Assembly (NCBI GenBank): GCA_002280485.1
Contig: NCED01000014.1
Location: forward strand, 1 to 27,052
DNA from: Caulobacterales bacterium 32-69-10
GTDB taxonomy: Bacteria > Pseudomonadota > Alphaproteobacteria > Caulobacterales > Caulobacteraceae
Reading direction: 5' to 3'
Length of the DNA: 27,052 nucleotides
The first letter of the stretch is position 1. Each line of letters opens with the position of its first letter. Below the pieces are notes generated by a model. The model had not been told where the DNA came from. It made no database searches and was given only the letters and a program-made list of their open reading frames with translations. Position numbers and translations under genes: made by a program. Positions 7,461-15,213 of the stretch are shown one piece after another.

Positions 7461-8177
7461 TCACCCCGCCGCCGCCAGGGCCAGGGACCCGGCCTTCTTG
7501 CGCCACACCTCGGCGCGGATGCGCACCAGCCACAGGGCCCCGAAAAGGGTCGTATAGGCCAGGGCCATGACCCCAAGCGGCAGCAGATAAACCGGCGCCA
7601 GGCCCGGCCCGCCGGCGGCCAGCACGCTGGCGCCCTGGTGCAGGGTGTTCCACCAGGTGACCGAATAGTGGACCACGGGCAGGTTGACGAGGCCGACCAG
7701 CGACAGGATCGCCGCCGCCCGCGCCGCCTTGGCCTCGTCGTCCATGGCAAGGTGCAGGGCGATGTAGCCGAGGTAGAACATCAACAGCACCACCACCGAG
7801 GTCAGGCGCGCGTCCCAGACCCACCAGGTTCCCCACATCGGCCGGCCCCACAGGGAGCCGGTGGCCAGGGCCAGGACGGTGAAGACGACGCCGAGGGGGG
7901 CGGCGGCCTTGGCGGCGGCGTCGGCGAGGGAATGGCGGAACACCAGGCCGAAGAAGCTGGCCCCGCCCATGCACATGTAGACGAACAGGGCCATCCAGGC
8001 GGCCGGGACGTGGATGAACAGGATGCGGACCGTCGCCCCCTGCTGGTAGTCGTCCGGCGTCGAGAGCGACAGCCACAGGCCCCAGGCGAGCAGGATCGCG
8101 GCGAGAACGCCGAGCAGCGGCGCCAGCCATCGCGAGAAGGCCATGAAGCGCGCGGGATTGGCCAGCAGCTGGAACAT
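7461..8177 (-). CDS. ccmC: Haem exporter / cytochrome c maturation protein CcmC
   Basis: A 238-aa polytopic inner-membrane protein that presents haem to CcmE. The tryptophan-rich haem-handling motif is visible as WGRPMWGTWWVWDARLTS, and the conserved histidine contexts are ILFIHVPAAWMA and NLPVVHYSVTWWNTLHQG. About six transmembrane helices are present. The frame extends to a TTG at 8213, but ATG 8177 gives the family-typical N-terminus MFQLLANPARF. Neither start has a strong Shine-Dalgarno. ccmA and ccmB are not adjacent: the next upstream gene is a divergent small ORF, so the haem ABC transporter must be encoded elsewhere. Confidence 0.95.
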   Translation of the reverse strand: MFQLLANPARFMAFSRWLAPLLGVLAAILLAWGLWLSLSTPDDYQQGATVRILFIHVPAAWMALFVYMCMGGASFFGLVFRHSLADAAAKAAAPLGVVFTVLALATGSLWGRPMWGTWWVWDARLTSVVVLLMFYLGYIALHLAMDDEAKAARAAAILSLVGLVNLPVVHYSVTWWNTLHQGASVLAAGGPGLAPVYLLPLGVMALAYTTLFGALWLVRIRAEVWRKKAGSLALAAAG

Positions 8178-8278
8178 GGCAAGCGAGATAGAGCCCCGCT
8201 GGGCGCGCGGCAAGCGGAGGCGGCTGAACCACCGCGGCTTCCTCCGCGTTCGGGTCCTGTCAGATGAGGAGATTTGTC

Positions 8279-8437
8279 ATGGCCGACGACAAGAAGCAGC
8301 AGCCGGCGGGCCCCAGCGGGGGCGATCCGAACATCGAGGCCAAGGTCAAGCCGGCCAAGGGCGACGGCTCCGCGCCCCACACAGGCGCCGCGGGCGGATC
8401 GACCGCGACCGCGCCGGCCGGGGGCCGCAGCCGCTAG
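8279..8437 (+). CDS. Small hydrophilic protein of unknown function, divergent from ccmC
   Basis: A 52-aa open frame, MADDKKQQPAGPSGGDPNIE and onward, ending GGRSR. AGGAGA lies 6 bases before the ATG, a good ribosome binding site. The composition is Gly, Ala, Pro and Lys with no hydrophobic segment, so it is likely disordered and soluble. I recognise no family. It shares a roughly 100-base upstream region with divergent ccmC and converges on the RTX protease gene 29 bases away. Coding status rests on the ribosome binding site, clean frame and basic/acidic composition, so confidence is moderate. Confidence 0.55.
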   Translation: MADDKKQQPAGPSGGDPNIEAKVKPAKGDGSAPHTGAAGGSTATAPAGGRSR

Positions 8438-8466
8438 GCTGCGCCCGGCGTCTCGGCAGGGGCAGG

Positions 8467-10485
8467 CTAGACAAACACCACCCAACCCGGAGTGAAGGCC
8501 GTAAAGGCGACGCCCATCAGCACGATGACGTCCCCGCCCCCGAGATCGAGGGCGGCCTGGCCGGCGATATCGGCGACCGTGTAGGCCGTGGCTGGCGCCA
8601 GCTGGATACGGTCGCCTTCGGCCGCATTGAAGTCGGCCACCCAGTCGCCGCCGCTGCCGGCGCGGAAAAGGAAGCGATCCGCGCCAGCGCCGCCGGTCAG
8701 CAGGTCGTTTCCCAGGTCGCCAGACAGCCAGTCGTCCCCGGCTTCGCCGAGCAAATGGTCGGCGCCCTGCCCTCCGTAGACGGTATCGTTCCCCTCGCCG
8801 CCATAGACGCTGTCGTCTCCCAGGTTGCCGTTGACGTGGGTATCGTCGCCCGCGTCGCCGTAGACGGCGTCATTGTCCTTACCGCCGCGCGCAAAGTCCG
8901 ACCCCGCCCCGCCATGGACGACATCGGCGCCGACGTTGCCGTTGACGTCGTCGTCTCCCGCCCCGCCGTCCACCAGATCGGCCCCATCGAGCCCCCGGAT
9001 CAGATTGGCGCCGGCGTCGCCGGTCAGGCTGTCGCCGAACGGCGAGCCAATTGCTCCTTCGAACCCGATCATCCGCTCCAGCGCGAAGCCATCGACCGGC
9101 CGGTCGCTGTTCAGGGTCGCCGATACGCCGGCGGTCTCGTCGGCATAGCTCACCTGGTCGAAGCCGACGCCGCCCGTCATGGAGTCGGCTCCTGTCCCGC
9201 CGAGGACGATGTCGTCGCCCGCCCCCCCGGAGAGGTAATCGGCGCCGCTCCCGCCCGAGAGCGTGTCCGCGCCGTCGTCGCCCCAGATCCCATCGTCAGC
9301 CGCGAGGCCGTTCAGCTGATCGTCGCCCCCCTCGCCGGCGATCTGGTCGGCCAGGTCGCTGCCCGTCACCGTGTCTCCGAAATCGCCGCTCCAGAGCGCG
9401 AAGGCTTCTATGCCGACGGCGACGCTTCCATTGGCGAAGGCGCGCGAAAGATTGAACTCGGAAGGACCGGGGCGGTTATCGAGCACGATTCCCAGAACGT
9501 CCGACCCGGACCCGCCGTCGACGAAGAAGCGTTCGGCCTCGACATAGAGCTGGTCGGCGCCAGCGCCGCCGCGCAGGGTGTCGCCGCCGCTGCCGGCGTC
9601 GATCAGGACGTCGGCCCCGTCGCCCCCGTCCAGCACATCGGCCCCGTCGTTTCCGACCAGCATGTCGTCGCCGGCGCCGCCGAAAACACTGTCGTCGCCA
9701 TCGCCCCCCGACAGGGTGTCGTTATCCTCGTCGCCGTTCACCTGGTCCGCGCCGCCGGAGCCGAACAGGTTGTCGTTCCCCGCCCCGCCTGAGAGCCTGT
9801 CCAGGGTCTCCACGCCCCGAAGGGTGTCGCCGCCGGCAAGACCTGTCTGAACGAGGGTGAAGCTGGAGGGGTCCCACGACCAGGCCGACACTTGCGTTCC
9901 GTCGGCCCCGGGACCCCCGTAGAGATGGCGGGCCGCCTCCAGGTCGTAGGCCTTGAGCTCGGAGGGCTCGGACCCGTAGGCCATGACCGTATTCTGCTGT
10001 CCGGTGAGGGTGTCGGTGGTCAGGTCCCCCTCGAACGGATGCTTGAAACCGAGTGCGTGACCGATCTCATGCAGCAGGATGCCGGGGTGCGTGCTGAAGT
10101 CGGATGCGGAATCCAGAAGGACATCGCCGCCCAGGCGACTGCCGGGATAGTAGGCGAAGCCCGAAGAGTCCTTGGCGATCTCGGGGATAAGTTCGAAATC
10201 GAGCTTCGAGAAGCGGATGTCGCCCTGGCCGGAGGGGACCTCGAAAAATTTCAACCCGCTGTCCGCTTCCCAGGCGGCGAGGGCCGCTCGCGCCGTGGCG
10301 CGTTCCGCCTCCGACATTGGGGTGAAGCTCGCCGTGGCCGCGGCGCCGTAGCCGGCGACGGGCGTCAGGTCGGCGTTCGCGACCGTCTCGAACGAATAGG
10401 TCAGGAACACCGCCTGACCGAGAACACCCTGGTAATTCCAGCTGTCGCCGGAAATGACCGCCCGAAAGTCCGAAATGATCGTCAT
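8467..10485 (-). CDS. Serralysin-like (M10) zinc metalloprotease with RTX repeats
   Basis: A predicted secreted 672-aa protease. The zinc site HEIGHALGFKHP (His139, Glu140, His143, His149) fits the metzincin HExxHxxGxxH motif, and the Met-turn NTVMAYGSEP (Met168, Tyr170) follows at the right distance. Downstream are three blocks of GGxGxDxxx calcium-binding nonapeptides, separated by linkers with other sequence. The C-terminus is a short hydrophobic strand (VIVLMGVAFTAFTPGWVVFV), consistent with a type I secretion signal; no N-terminal signal peptide is present. Neither an ABC/HlyD secretion pair nor an inhibitor gene is adjacent. GTG codons at 10491 and 10488 immediately precede ATG 10485; I prefer the ATG, with G-rich sequence just upstream. 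One repeat unit has ten residues instead of nine. Confidence 0.93.
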   Translation of the reverse strand: MTIISDFRAVISGDSWNYQGVLGQAVFLTYSFETVANADLTPVAGYGAAATASFTPMSEAERATARAALAAWEADSGLKFFEVPSGQGDIRFSKLDFELIPEIAKDSSGFAYYPGSRLGGDVLLDSASDFSTHPGILLHEIGHALGFKHPFEGDLTTDTLTGQQNTVMAYGSEPSELKAYDLEAARHLYGGPGADGTQVSAWSWDPSSFTLVQTGLAGGDTLRGVETLDRLSGGAGNDNLFGSGGADQVNGDEDNDTLSGGDGDDSVFGGAGDDMLVGNDGADVLDGGDGADVLIDAGSGGDTLRGGAGADQLYVEAERFFVDGGSGSDVLGIVLDNRPGPSEFNLSRAFANGSVAVGIEAFALWSGDFGDTVTGSDLADQIAGEGGDDQLNGLAADDGIWGDDGADTLSGGSGADYLSGGAGDDIVLGGTGADSMTGGVGFDQVSYADETAGVSATLNSDRPVDGFALERMIGFEGAIGSPFGDSLTGDAGANLIRGLDGADLVDGGAGDDDVNGNVGADVVHGGAGSDFARGGKDNDAVYGDAGDDTHVNGNLGDDSVYGGEGNDTVYGGQGADHLLGEAGDDWLSGDLGNDLLTGGAGADRFLFRAGSGGDWVADFNAAEGDRIQLAPATAYTVADIAGQAALDLGGGDVIVLMGVAFTAFTPGWVVFV
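8675..9800 (-). repeat. RTX nonapeptide repeat region within the metalloprotease gene
   Basis: Imperfect 27-base units encode GGxGxDxxx calcium-binding turns in three clusters: LSGGAGNDNLFGSGGADQV and following, GEGGDDQLNGLAADDGIWG and following, and GDAGANLIRGLDGADLV to GGAGADRFLF. Each cluster should fold as a parallel beta-roll once calcium is bound outside the cell. The boundaries given are approximate. Confidence 0.9.
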
Positions 10486-10552
10486 CACCACCCCCGCCCC
10501 GATCCCGACAATAGGCGCCGGAGCGAGAGTGGCAACGCGTCATCAACCTAAG

Positions 10553-10574
10553 GCGGCGCCGGGGCCGACGCCGC
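10553..10574 (-). terminator. Stem-loop after mdh, possible terminator
   Basis: Eight bases past the mdh stop on the minus strand, GCGGCGTCGG can pair with CCGGCGCCGC. This gives a 10-bp GC-rich stem with one G-U wobble and a tight loop. No U-tract follows, so an intrinsic terminator is uncertain. It may instead separate or stabilise the mdh transcript ahead of the protease gene. Confidence 0.35.
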
Positions 10575-10581
10575 ACGGAGC

Positions 10582-11601
<1,020 letters not shown>

Positions 11602-11660
11602 CTAGCCGCCGCCGCGCGCCCGGGCAAGGCCGCCGTCTTATGTTGGTGACTCATCGGTGC

Positions 11661-11682
11661 GGCGGCGCTAGAAGGCGCCGCC
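11661..11682 (+). promoter_or_regulatory. Perfect 8-bp stem-loop in the leader of the HIT gene
   Basis: GGCGGCGC and GCGCCGCC flank the 6-base loop TAGAAG, ending 29 bases before the HIT start codon. A smaller hairpin (GGCGG/CCGCC, loop TCTAG) lies at 11596-11610. In a GC-rich genome such stems occur by chance, so any regulatory role is tentative. Confidence 0.3.
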
Positions 11683-11711
11683 GTCGCAGACATCCGGGCT
11701 CCACCCCTTCA

Positions 11712-12149
11712 ATGGCCGAATTCGCGATCGATCCCCGCCTTGTCGCCGCCACCCACCCCCTTGTCTCGCTCAAGCTGAGCGAGGCGCGTCTCTACGCCGA
11801 CGCCCGCTGGCCGTGGATCCTGCTGGTCCCGCGCAAGGTCGGCGCCCGCGAGCTGGAGCACCTGACGACGGCGGACCGGGCCGTGCTGATGGACGAGATC
11901 GTCGCCGCGGGGATGGCGGTCCGCGCCATCGGGGCGGCGTCGGGCCGTCCGGTCGAGAAGCTGAACGTCGGCGCCATAGGCAACAAGGTCGAGCAGCTGC
12001 ACATCCACATCGCCGGCCGCCGTCCGGACGATCCGGCCTGGCCCGAGCCGGTGTGGGGCTTCGGAACGGCCAAGCCCTATGCGGAAGCCGACCTGGCGAC
12101 GGTCCGTGAGGCCGCCCTGACCGCCTTTCAGGGGCTGAAGCGGAAGTAA
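11712..12149 (+). CDS. HIT-family nucleotide hydrolase/transferase-like protein
   Basis: A 145-aa cytoplasmic protein. The histidine-triad region is VEQLHIHIAGR at 93-103, with catalytic His97 and His99. The first position of the usual H-x-H-x-H motif is Gln95. PWILLVPRK at 34-42 and EKLNVGAIGNKV at 82-93 match the nucleotide-binding fold of the family. Substrates are usually nucleoside phosphoramidates or dinucleoside polyphosphates; the exact one cannot be read from the sequence. The frame extends upstream to 11577, but that part is arginine-rich and probably non-coding, so ATG 11712 is chosen. It is divergent from mdh and converges on the next gene with a 6-base gap. Confidence 0.88.
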   Translation: MAEFAIDPRLVAATHPLVSLKLSEARLYADARWPWILLVPRKVGARELEHLTTADRAVLMDEIVAAGMAVRAIGAASGRPVEKLNVGAIGNKVEQLHIHIAGRRPDDPAWPEPVWGFGTAKPYAEADLATVREAALTAFQGLKRK

Positions 12150-12155
12150 GGGCTT

Positions 12156-12719
12156 TCAGGGCCGCGCCAGCACCACCGGCTCGCCCTTGTCGCCGACTTT
12201 CAGTTCCCCCGCATAGCGGCCGTCCGGGCGCTGATCGACGGTGATCGCCGTCAGCCCCTCGCCGGCGCGGGCGAACTGAAGGGTCAGGCGCGCCCCTTCG
12301 CGGGCGACCCCCGAGAAAAAGCCGCTGCTCTCCATCGGCGACCCCGAGCGCAGGTCTTGCCAGGCCCCTTCGAGGCGCCCGCCGGAGAAGCCTGGGTCGA
12401 CCAGCTGGACCCGATAGAGCGACGCGCCCGCCGCGTCCTTCAGGACCCAGGTCCCGTCCAGAGGCCCCTGCAGGCTTTGGGTGCGGGAGAAGGCGCCGCG
12501 GATGCCGCTCTCGTAGGAGCCTTGCGGCACAGCGCCGGTGAGCGGACGGCTCAGGTCTTCGATCTTCCGCGGGGGGGCGGGCGTCGCGGGGGCCACGGGC
12601 GGCGCAGGAACGGGGGCCGGCGAGGCCCCGACGGCCGGCGCCGGTTGCGGCGGCGCGGTGGAGACCGGATCGCCCGGAGCGGTCTGCAGAGCGAGAAGCA
12701 GGACGAGGACAGGGGTCAA
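12156..12719 (-). CDS. Exported protein of unknown function with proline-rich linker
   Basis: A 187-aa product. Residues 1-14 (MTPVLVLLLALQTA) look like a short signal sequence, although there is no basic n-region. Residues 15-50 are Pro/Ala-rich and probably disordered. A compact domain from about 60 to 187 contains DGTWVLKDAAGASLYRVQLVD and ends VVLARP; it looks beta-rich, but I cannot name a family. The only start in frame before the hydrophobic segment is TTG at 12719, preceded by GGGAG 10 bases upstream. It is convergent with the HIT gene and divergent from gap. A periplasmic location is inferred from the signal-like N-terminus. Confidence 0.7.
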   Translation of the reverse strand: MTPVLVLLLALQTAPGDPVSTAPPQPAPAVGASPAPVPAPPVAPATPAPPRKIEDLSRPLTGAVPQGSYESGIRGAFSRTQSLQGPLDGTWVLKDAAGASLYRVQLVDPGFSGGRLEGAWQDLRSGSPMESSGFFSGVAREGARLTLQFARAGEGLTAITVDQRPDGRYAGELKVGDKGEPVVLARP

Positions 12720-12748
12720 GTCGGCGAAACTCCCGCGCCTTAGCGGCC

Positions 12749-12762
12749 TGTCAGGGTTGACA
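12749..12762. promoter_or_regulatory. TGTCA-TGACA inverted repeat overlapping a TTGACA box upstream of gap
   Basis: TGTCAGGGTTGACA is a 5-4-5 inverted repeat whose right arm overlaps a perfect TTGACA (12757-12762) on the plus strand, about 110 bases upstream of the gap ATG. A nested symmetry, CAGG/CCTG, is centred on the same region. No good -10 box is visible 16-18 bases downstream, so the promoter itself is unproven. Confidence 0.3.
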
Positions 12763-12873
12763 CCTGGGCCATGGGACGCAAAACGCCAGCCTAGCGGACG
12801 CGATCGTCGTCCACCCGATCAAAAACACGTCAGCCTCATATCCCAAGGCGGACCCTTCGGAGCATCAGCCCCC

Positions 12874-13884
12874 ATGGCCCTTCGCGTCGCCATCAACGGC
12901 TTCGGCCGTATCGGACGTCTCGTCCTGCGCTCGATCGTCGAACACGCCCGCCGCGATATCGAAGTGGTGGCCATCAACGACCTGGGGCCGATCGACACCA
13001 ACGCCCACCTGCTGCGCTACGACTCGACCCACGGCCGGTTCCCGACCCCGGTGCGCGTGAACGGCGACATCCTCGACGTCGGCCTCGGCCCCATCAAGGT
13101 CACCGCCATCCGCAACCCGGCCGAGCTGCCGCACAGGGACCTGGGCGTCGACATCGCCTTCGAGTGCACCGGCATCTTCACCGCCAAGGACAAGGCCGCC
13201 GCCCACCTCGAGGCCGGCGCCAAGCGGGTGCTGATCTCGGCCCCGGGCGAGAGCGCCGACAAGACCATCGTCTTCGGCGTCAACCACGACCAGCTGACGG
13301 CGGACGACCTGATCGTCTCCAACGCCTCGTGCACCACCAACTGCCTGGCGCCCGTCGCCCAGATCCTGCACCGCCTGTGCGGGATCGAGCGCGGCTACAT
13401 GACGACGATCCACTCCTACACCAACGACCAGCCGTCGCTGGACCAGATGCACAAGGACCTCTACCGGGCCCGCGGCGCGGCCCAGTCGATGATCCCGACC
13501 TCGACCGGCGCGGCCAAGGCCGTCGGCCTGGTCCTGCCCGAGCTGGCCGGCAAGCTGGACGGCTCGTCGATCCGGGTGCCGACCGCCAATGTCTCGGTGG
13601 TCGACCTCAAGATCGTCCCCGGCCGGTCGGTGACCAAGGACGAGATCAACGACGCGATGCGCGCGGCGGCCAGCGAGGGCATGCTGAAGGGCGTGCTGGC
13701 GGTGACCGACGAGCCCCTGGTGTCGTCGGACTTCAACCACATCGCCGCCTCGTCCACCGTGGCCATTCCCCAGACCCAGGTCATCGAGGGTCAGCTGGCC
13801 CGAGTCCTGACCTGGTACGACAACGAGTGGGGCTTCTCGACCCGCATGGCCGACACCGCCCTGGCCATGGGCAAGTTCCTCTAG
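12874..13884 (+). CDS. gap: Glyceraldehyde-3-phosphate dehydrogenase, type I
   Basis: A 336-aa cytoplasmic enzyme that oxidises glyceraldehyde-3-phosphate to 1,3-bisphosphoglycerate using NAD. The Rossmann motif INGFGRIGR is at 7-15, the nucleophile Cys153 lies in NASCTTNC, and His180 is in TTIHSYTNDQ. The C-terminal WYDNEWGFSTRM is typical. The open frame reaches back to 12538, but ATG 12874 gives the canonical N-terminus MALRVAINGFGRIG and has GGAG 11 bases upstream. It is followed by pgk on the same strand after a 110-base gap containing a long palindrome, suggesting one transcript with an internal structured element. Confidence 0.98.
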   Translation: MALRVAINGFGRIGRLVLRSIVEHARRDIEVVAINDLGPIDTNAHLLRYDSTHGRFPTPVRVNGDILDVGLGPIKVTAIRNPAELPHRDLGVDIAFECTGIFTAKDKAAAHLEAGAKRVLISAPGESADKTIVFGVNHDQLTADDLIVSNASCTTNCLAPVAQILHRLCGIERGYMTTIHSYTNDQPSLDQMHKDLYRARGAAQSMIPTSTGAAKAVGLVLPELAGKLDGSSIRVPTANVSVVDLKIVPGRSVTKDEINDAMRAAASEGMLKGVLAVTDEPLVSSDFNHIAASSTVAIPQTQVIEGQLARVLTWYDNEWGFSTRMADTALAMGKFL

Positions 13885-13893
13885 TTTTTCCGT

Positions 13894-13975
13894 TCACCCC
13901 GGCGGAAGCCGGGGCCCAGGTCTTCGGCGGATAGCGCGGCGGCTCAAGCCTGGGTCCCGGCTTCCGCCGGGATGA
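13894..13975. repeat. Long REP-like palindrome between gap and pgk
   Basis: A 27-base arm at 13894-13920 is complementary to 13949-13975 with only two differences, around a 28-base loop. Each arm is itself a small hairpin: CCCCGGC-GGAA-GCCGGGG on the left and CCCGGC-TTCC-GCCGGG on the right. The RNA could therefore fold as one long stem or as two short ones, the left capped by a GNRA-type GGAA loop. The element ends 9 bases before the pgk Shine-Dalgarno. Similar repeats are common between genes in Caulobacter relatives. Confidence 0.9.
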
Positions 13976-13994
13976 CCGGGCTTTGGAGGTCGCG

Positions 13995-15188
13995 ATGTCG
14001 TTTCGAACCCTGGATCAAGCCGGCGACCTCAAGGGCAAGCGCGCCCTGGTGCGCGTGGACTTCAACGTGCCGATGGACGGCGGCCAGGTGGCCGACGACA
14101 CCCGCCTGCGCGCCGCCCTGCCCACCATCCGCCGCCTGACCGAGGCCGGCGCCAAGGTCGTGCTGATCGCCCACTTCGACCGCCCCAAGGGCCGCCGGGT
14201 GCCGTCGATGAGCCTGCAGCCCATCGTCGGGCCCCTGTCGACCCTGCTCGGCCGCCAGGTCGCCTTCAGCCACGACTGCGTCGGGCCCCAGGCTGCGGCC
14301 GACATCGGCAGGCTGGGCGACGGCGAGGTGATCCTGCTCGAGAACCTGCGCTTCCACGTGGGCGAGGAGGAGAACGACGCCGACTTCTCCGACATGCTCG
14401 CCGCCCTGGGTGATCTCTACGTCAACGACGCCTTCTCGGCCGCCCACCGGGCTCACGCCTCGACCGAGGGCGTGGCGCGGCGTCTGCCGTCCTATGCGGG
14501 CCTCGCCATGCAGGCCGAGCTGGAGCACCTGGAGAAGGCGCTTGGCAAGCCCAACCGGCCGGTGCTGGGCATCGTCGGCGGCTCCAAGGTCTCGACCAAG
14601 CTCGACCTGCTGAAGAACCTGGTGACCAAGCTGGACAAGCTGGCCATCGGCGGCGGCATGGCCAACACCTTCCTCTACGCCCAGGGCCACGACGTCGGCG
14701 CCTCGTACTGCGAGAAGGACCTGGCCGAGACCGCCCGGGAGATCATCGGCCTGGCCGGGCGCAACAACTGCAAGCTGTTCCTGCCGATCGACATCGTGGT
14801 GGCCGAGAAGATGGCCGCCGGGGCGCCGGCCCGCGTCCGCGGCCTGGGCGAGATGGACGAGGACGAGCGCATCCTCGACGCGGGTCCCGACACGCTGAAG
14901 CGCCTGCGCCGGGCGATGGAGAACTCGGCCACCCTGATCTGGAACGGGCCGCTGGGCGTGTTCGAGATCCCGCCCTTCGACCGCGGCACCGTGGAGGCCG
15001 CCAAGCACGCCGCGGAACTGGCCAAGGCCGGCAAGCTGGTCGCCGTGGCCGGCGGCGGCGACACCGTGGCGGCCCTGAACCACGCCGGGGTGGTGGACGA
15101 CTTCACCTTCGTCTCCACAGCGGGGGGCGCCTTCCTGGAATGGATGGAAGGCAAGACCCTGCCGGGGGTGGCGGCGCTGGAGGGGTAA
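13995..15188 (+). CDS. pgk: Phosphoglycerate kinase
   Basis: A 397-aa cytoplasmic enzyme that transfers phosphate from 1,3-bisphosphoglycerate to ADP. The substrate-binding motif VRVDFNVPMDGG is at 19-30, followed by AHFDRPKG and LLENLRFHVGEE. Nucleotide-binding signals are GIVGGSKVSTKLDLL and WNGPLGVFE, and the C-terminal AGGGDTVAALN is the phosphate loop. Length is normal for the family. An upstream in-frame start at 13983 exists, but ATG 13995 has GGAGG at 13985-13989, 5 bases away. The Shine-Dalgarno sits just past the palindromic element shared with gap. Confidence 0.98.
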   Translation: MSFRTLDQAGDLKGKRALVRVDFNVPMDGGQVADDTRLRAALPTIRRLTEAGAKVVLIAHFDRPKGRRVPSMSLQPIVGPLSTLLGRQVAFSHDCVGPQAAADIGRLGDGEVILLENLRFHVGEEENDADFSDMLAALGDLYVNDAFSAAHRAHASTEGVARRLPSYAGLAMQAELEHLEKALGKPNRPVLGIVGGSKVSTKLDLLKNLVTKLDKLAIGGGMANTFLYAQGHDVGASYCEKDLAETAREIIGLAGRNNCKLFLPIDIVVAEKMAAGAPARVRGLGEMDEDERILDAGPDTLKRLRRAMENSATLIWNGPLGVFEIPPFDRGTVEAAKHAAELAKAGKLVAVAGGGDTVAALNHAGVVDDFTFVSTAGGAFLEWMEGKTLPGVAALEG

Positions 15189-15205
15189 TTTTCTCCGTTC
15201 ACCGG
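15189..15205. repeat. Half-copy of the gap-pgk repeat edge, directly after the pgk stop
   Basis: TTTTCTCCGTTCACCGG begins at the base after the pgk stop codon and nearly repeats the sequence after gap (TTTTTCCGTTCACCCCGG) and after marR. The rest of the palindrome is absent. It is interpreted as a truncated REP-like element. Confidence 0.45.
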
Positions 15206-15213
15206 ATATGGGC

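Noticed and set aside
8143..9792. A 549-codon plus-strand frame opposite the RTX gene
   Set aside because: Its periodic Val/Ala/Asp composition mirrors the antisense of GGxGxDxxx repeats, and no protein family is visible.
8675..9800. Regular 27-base periodicity that could suggest a CRISPR or satellite array
   Set aside because: The units are in-frame, diverged and encode calcium-binding RTX nonapeptides; there are no constant repeats with variable spacers.
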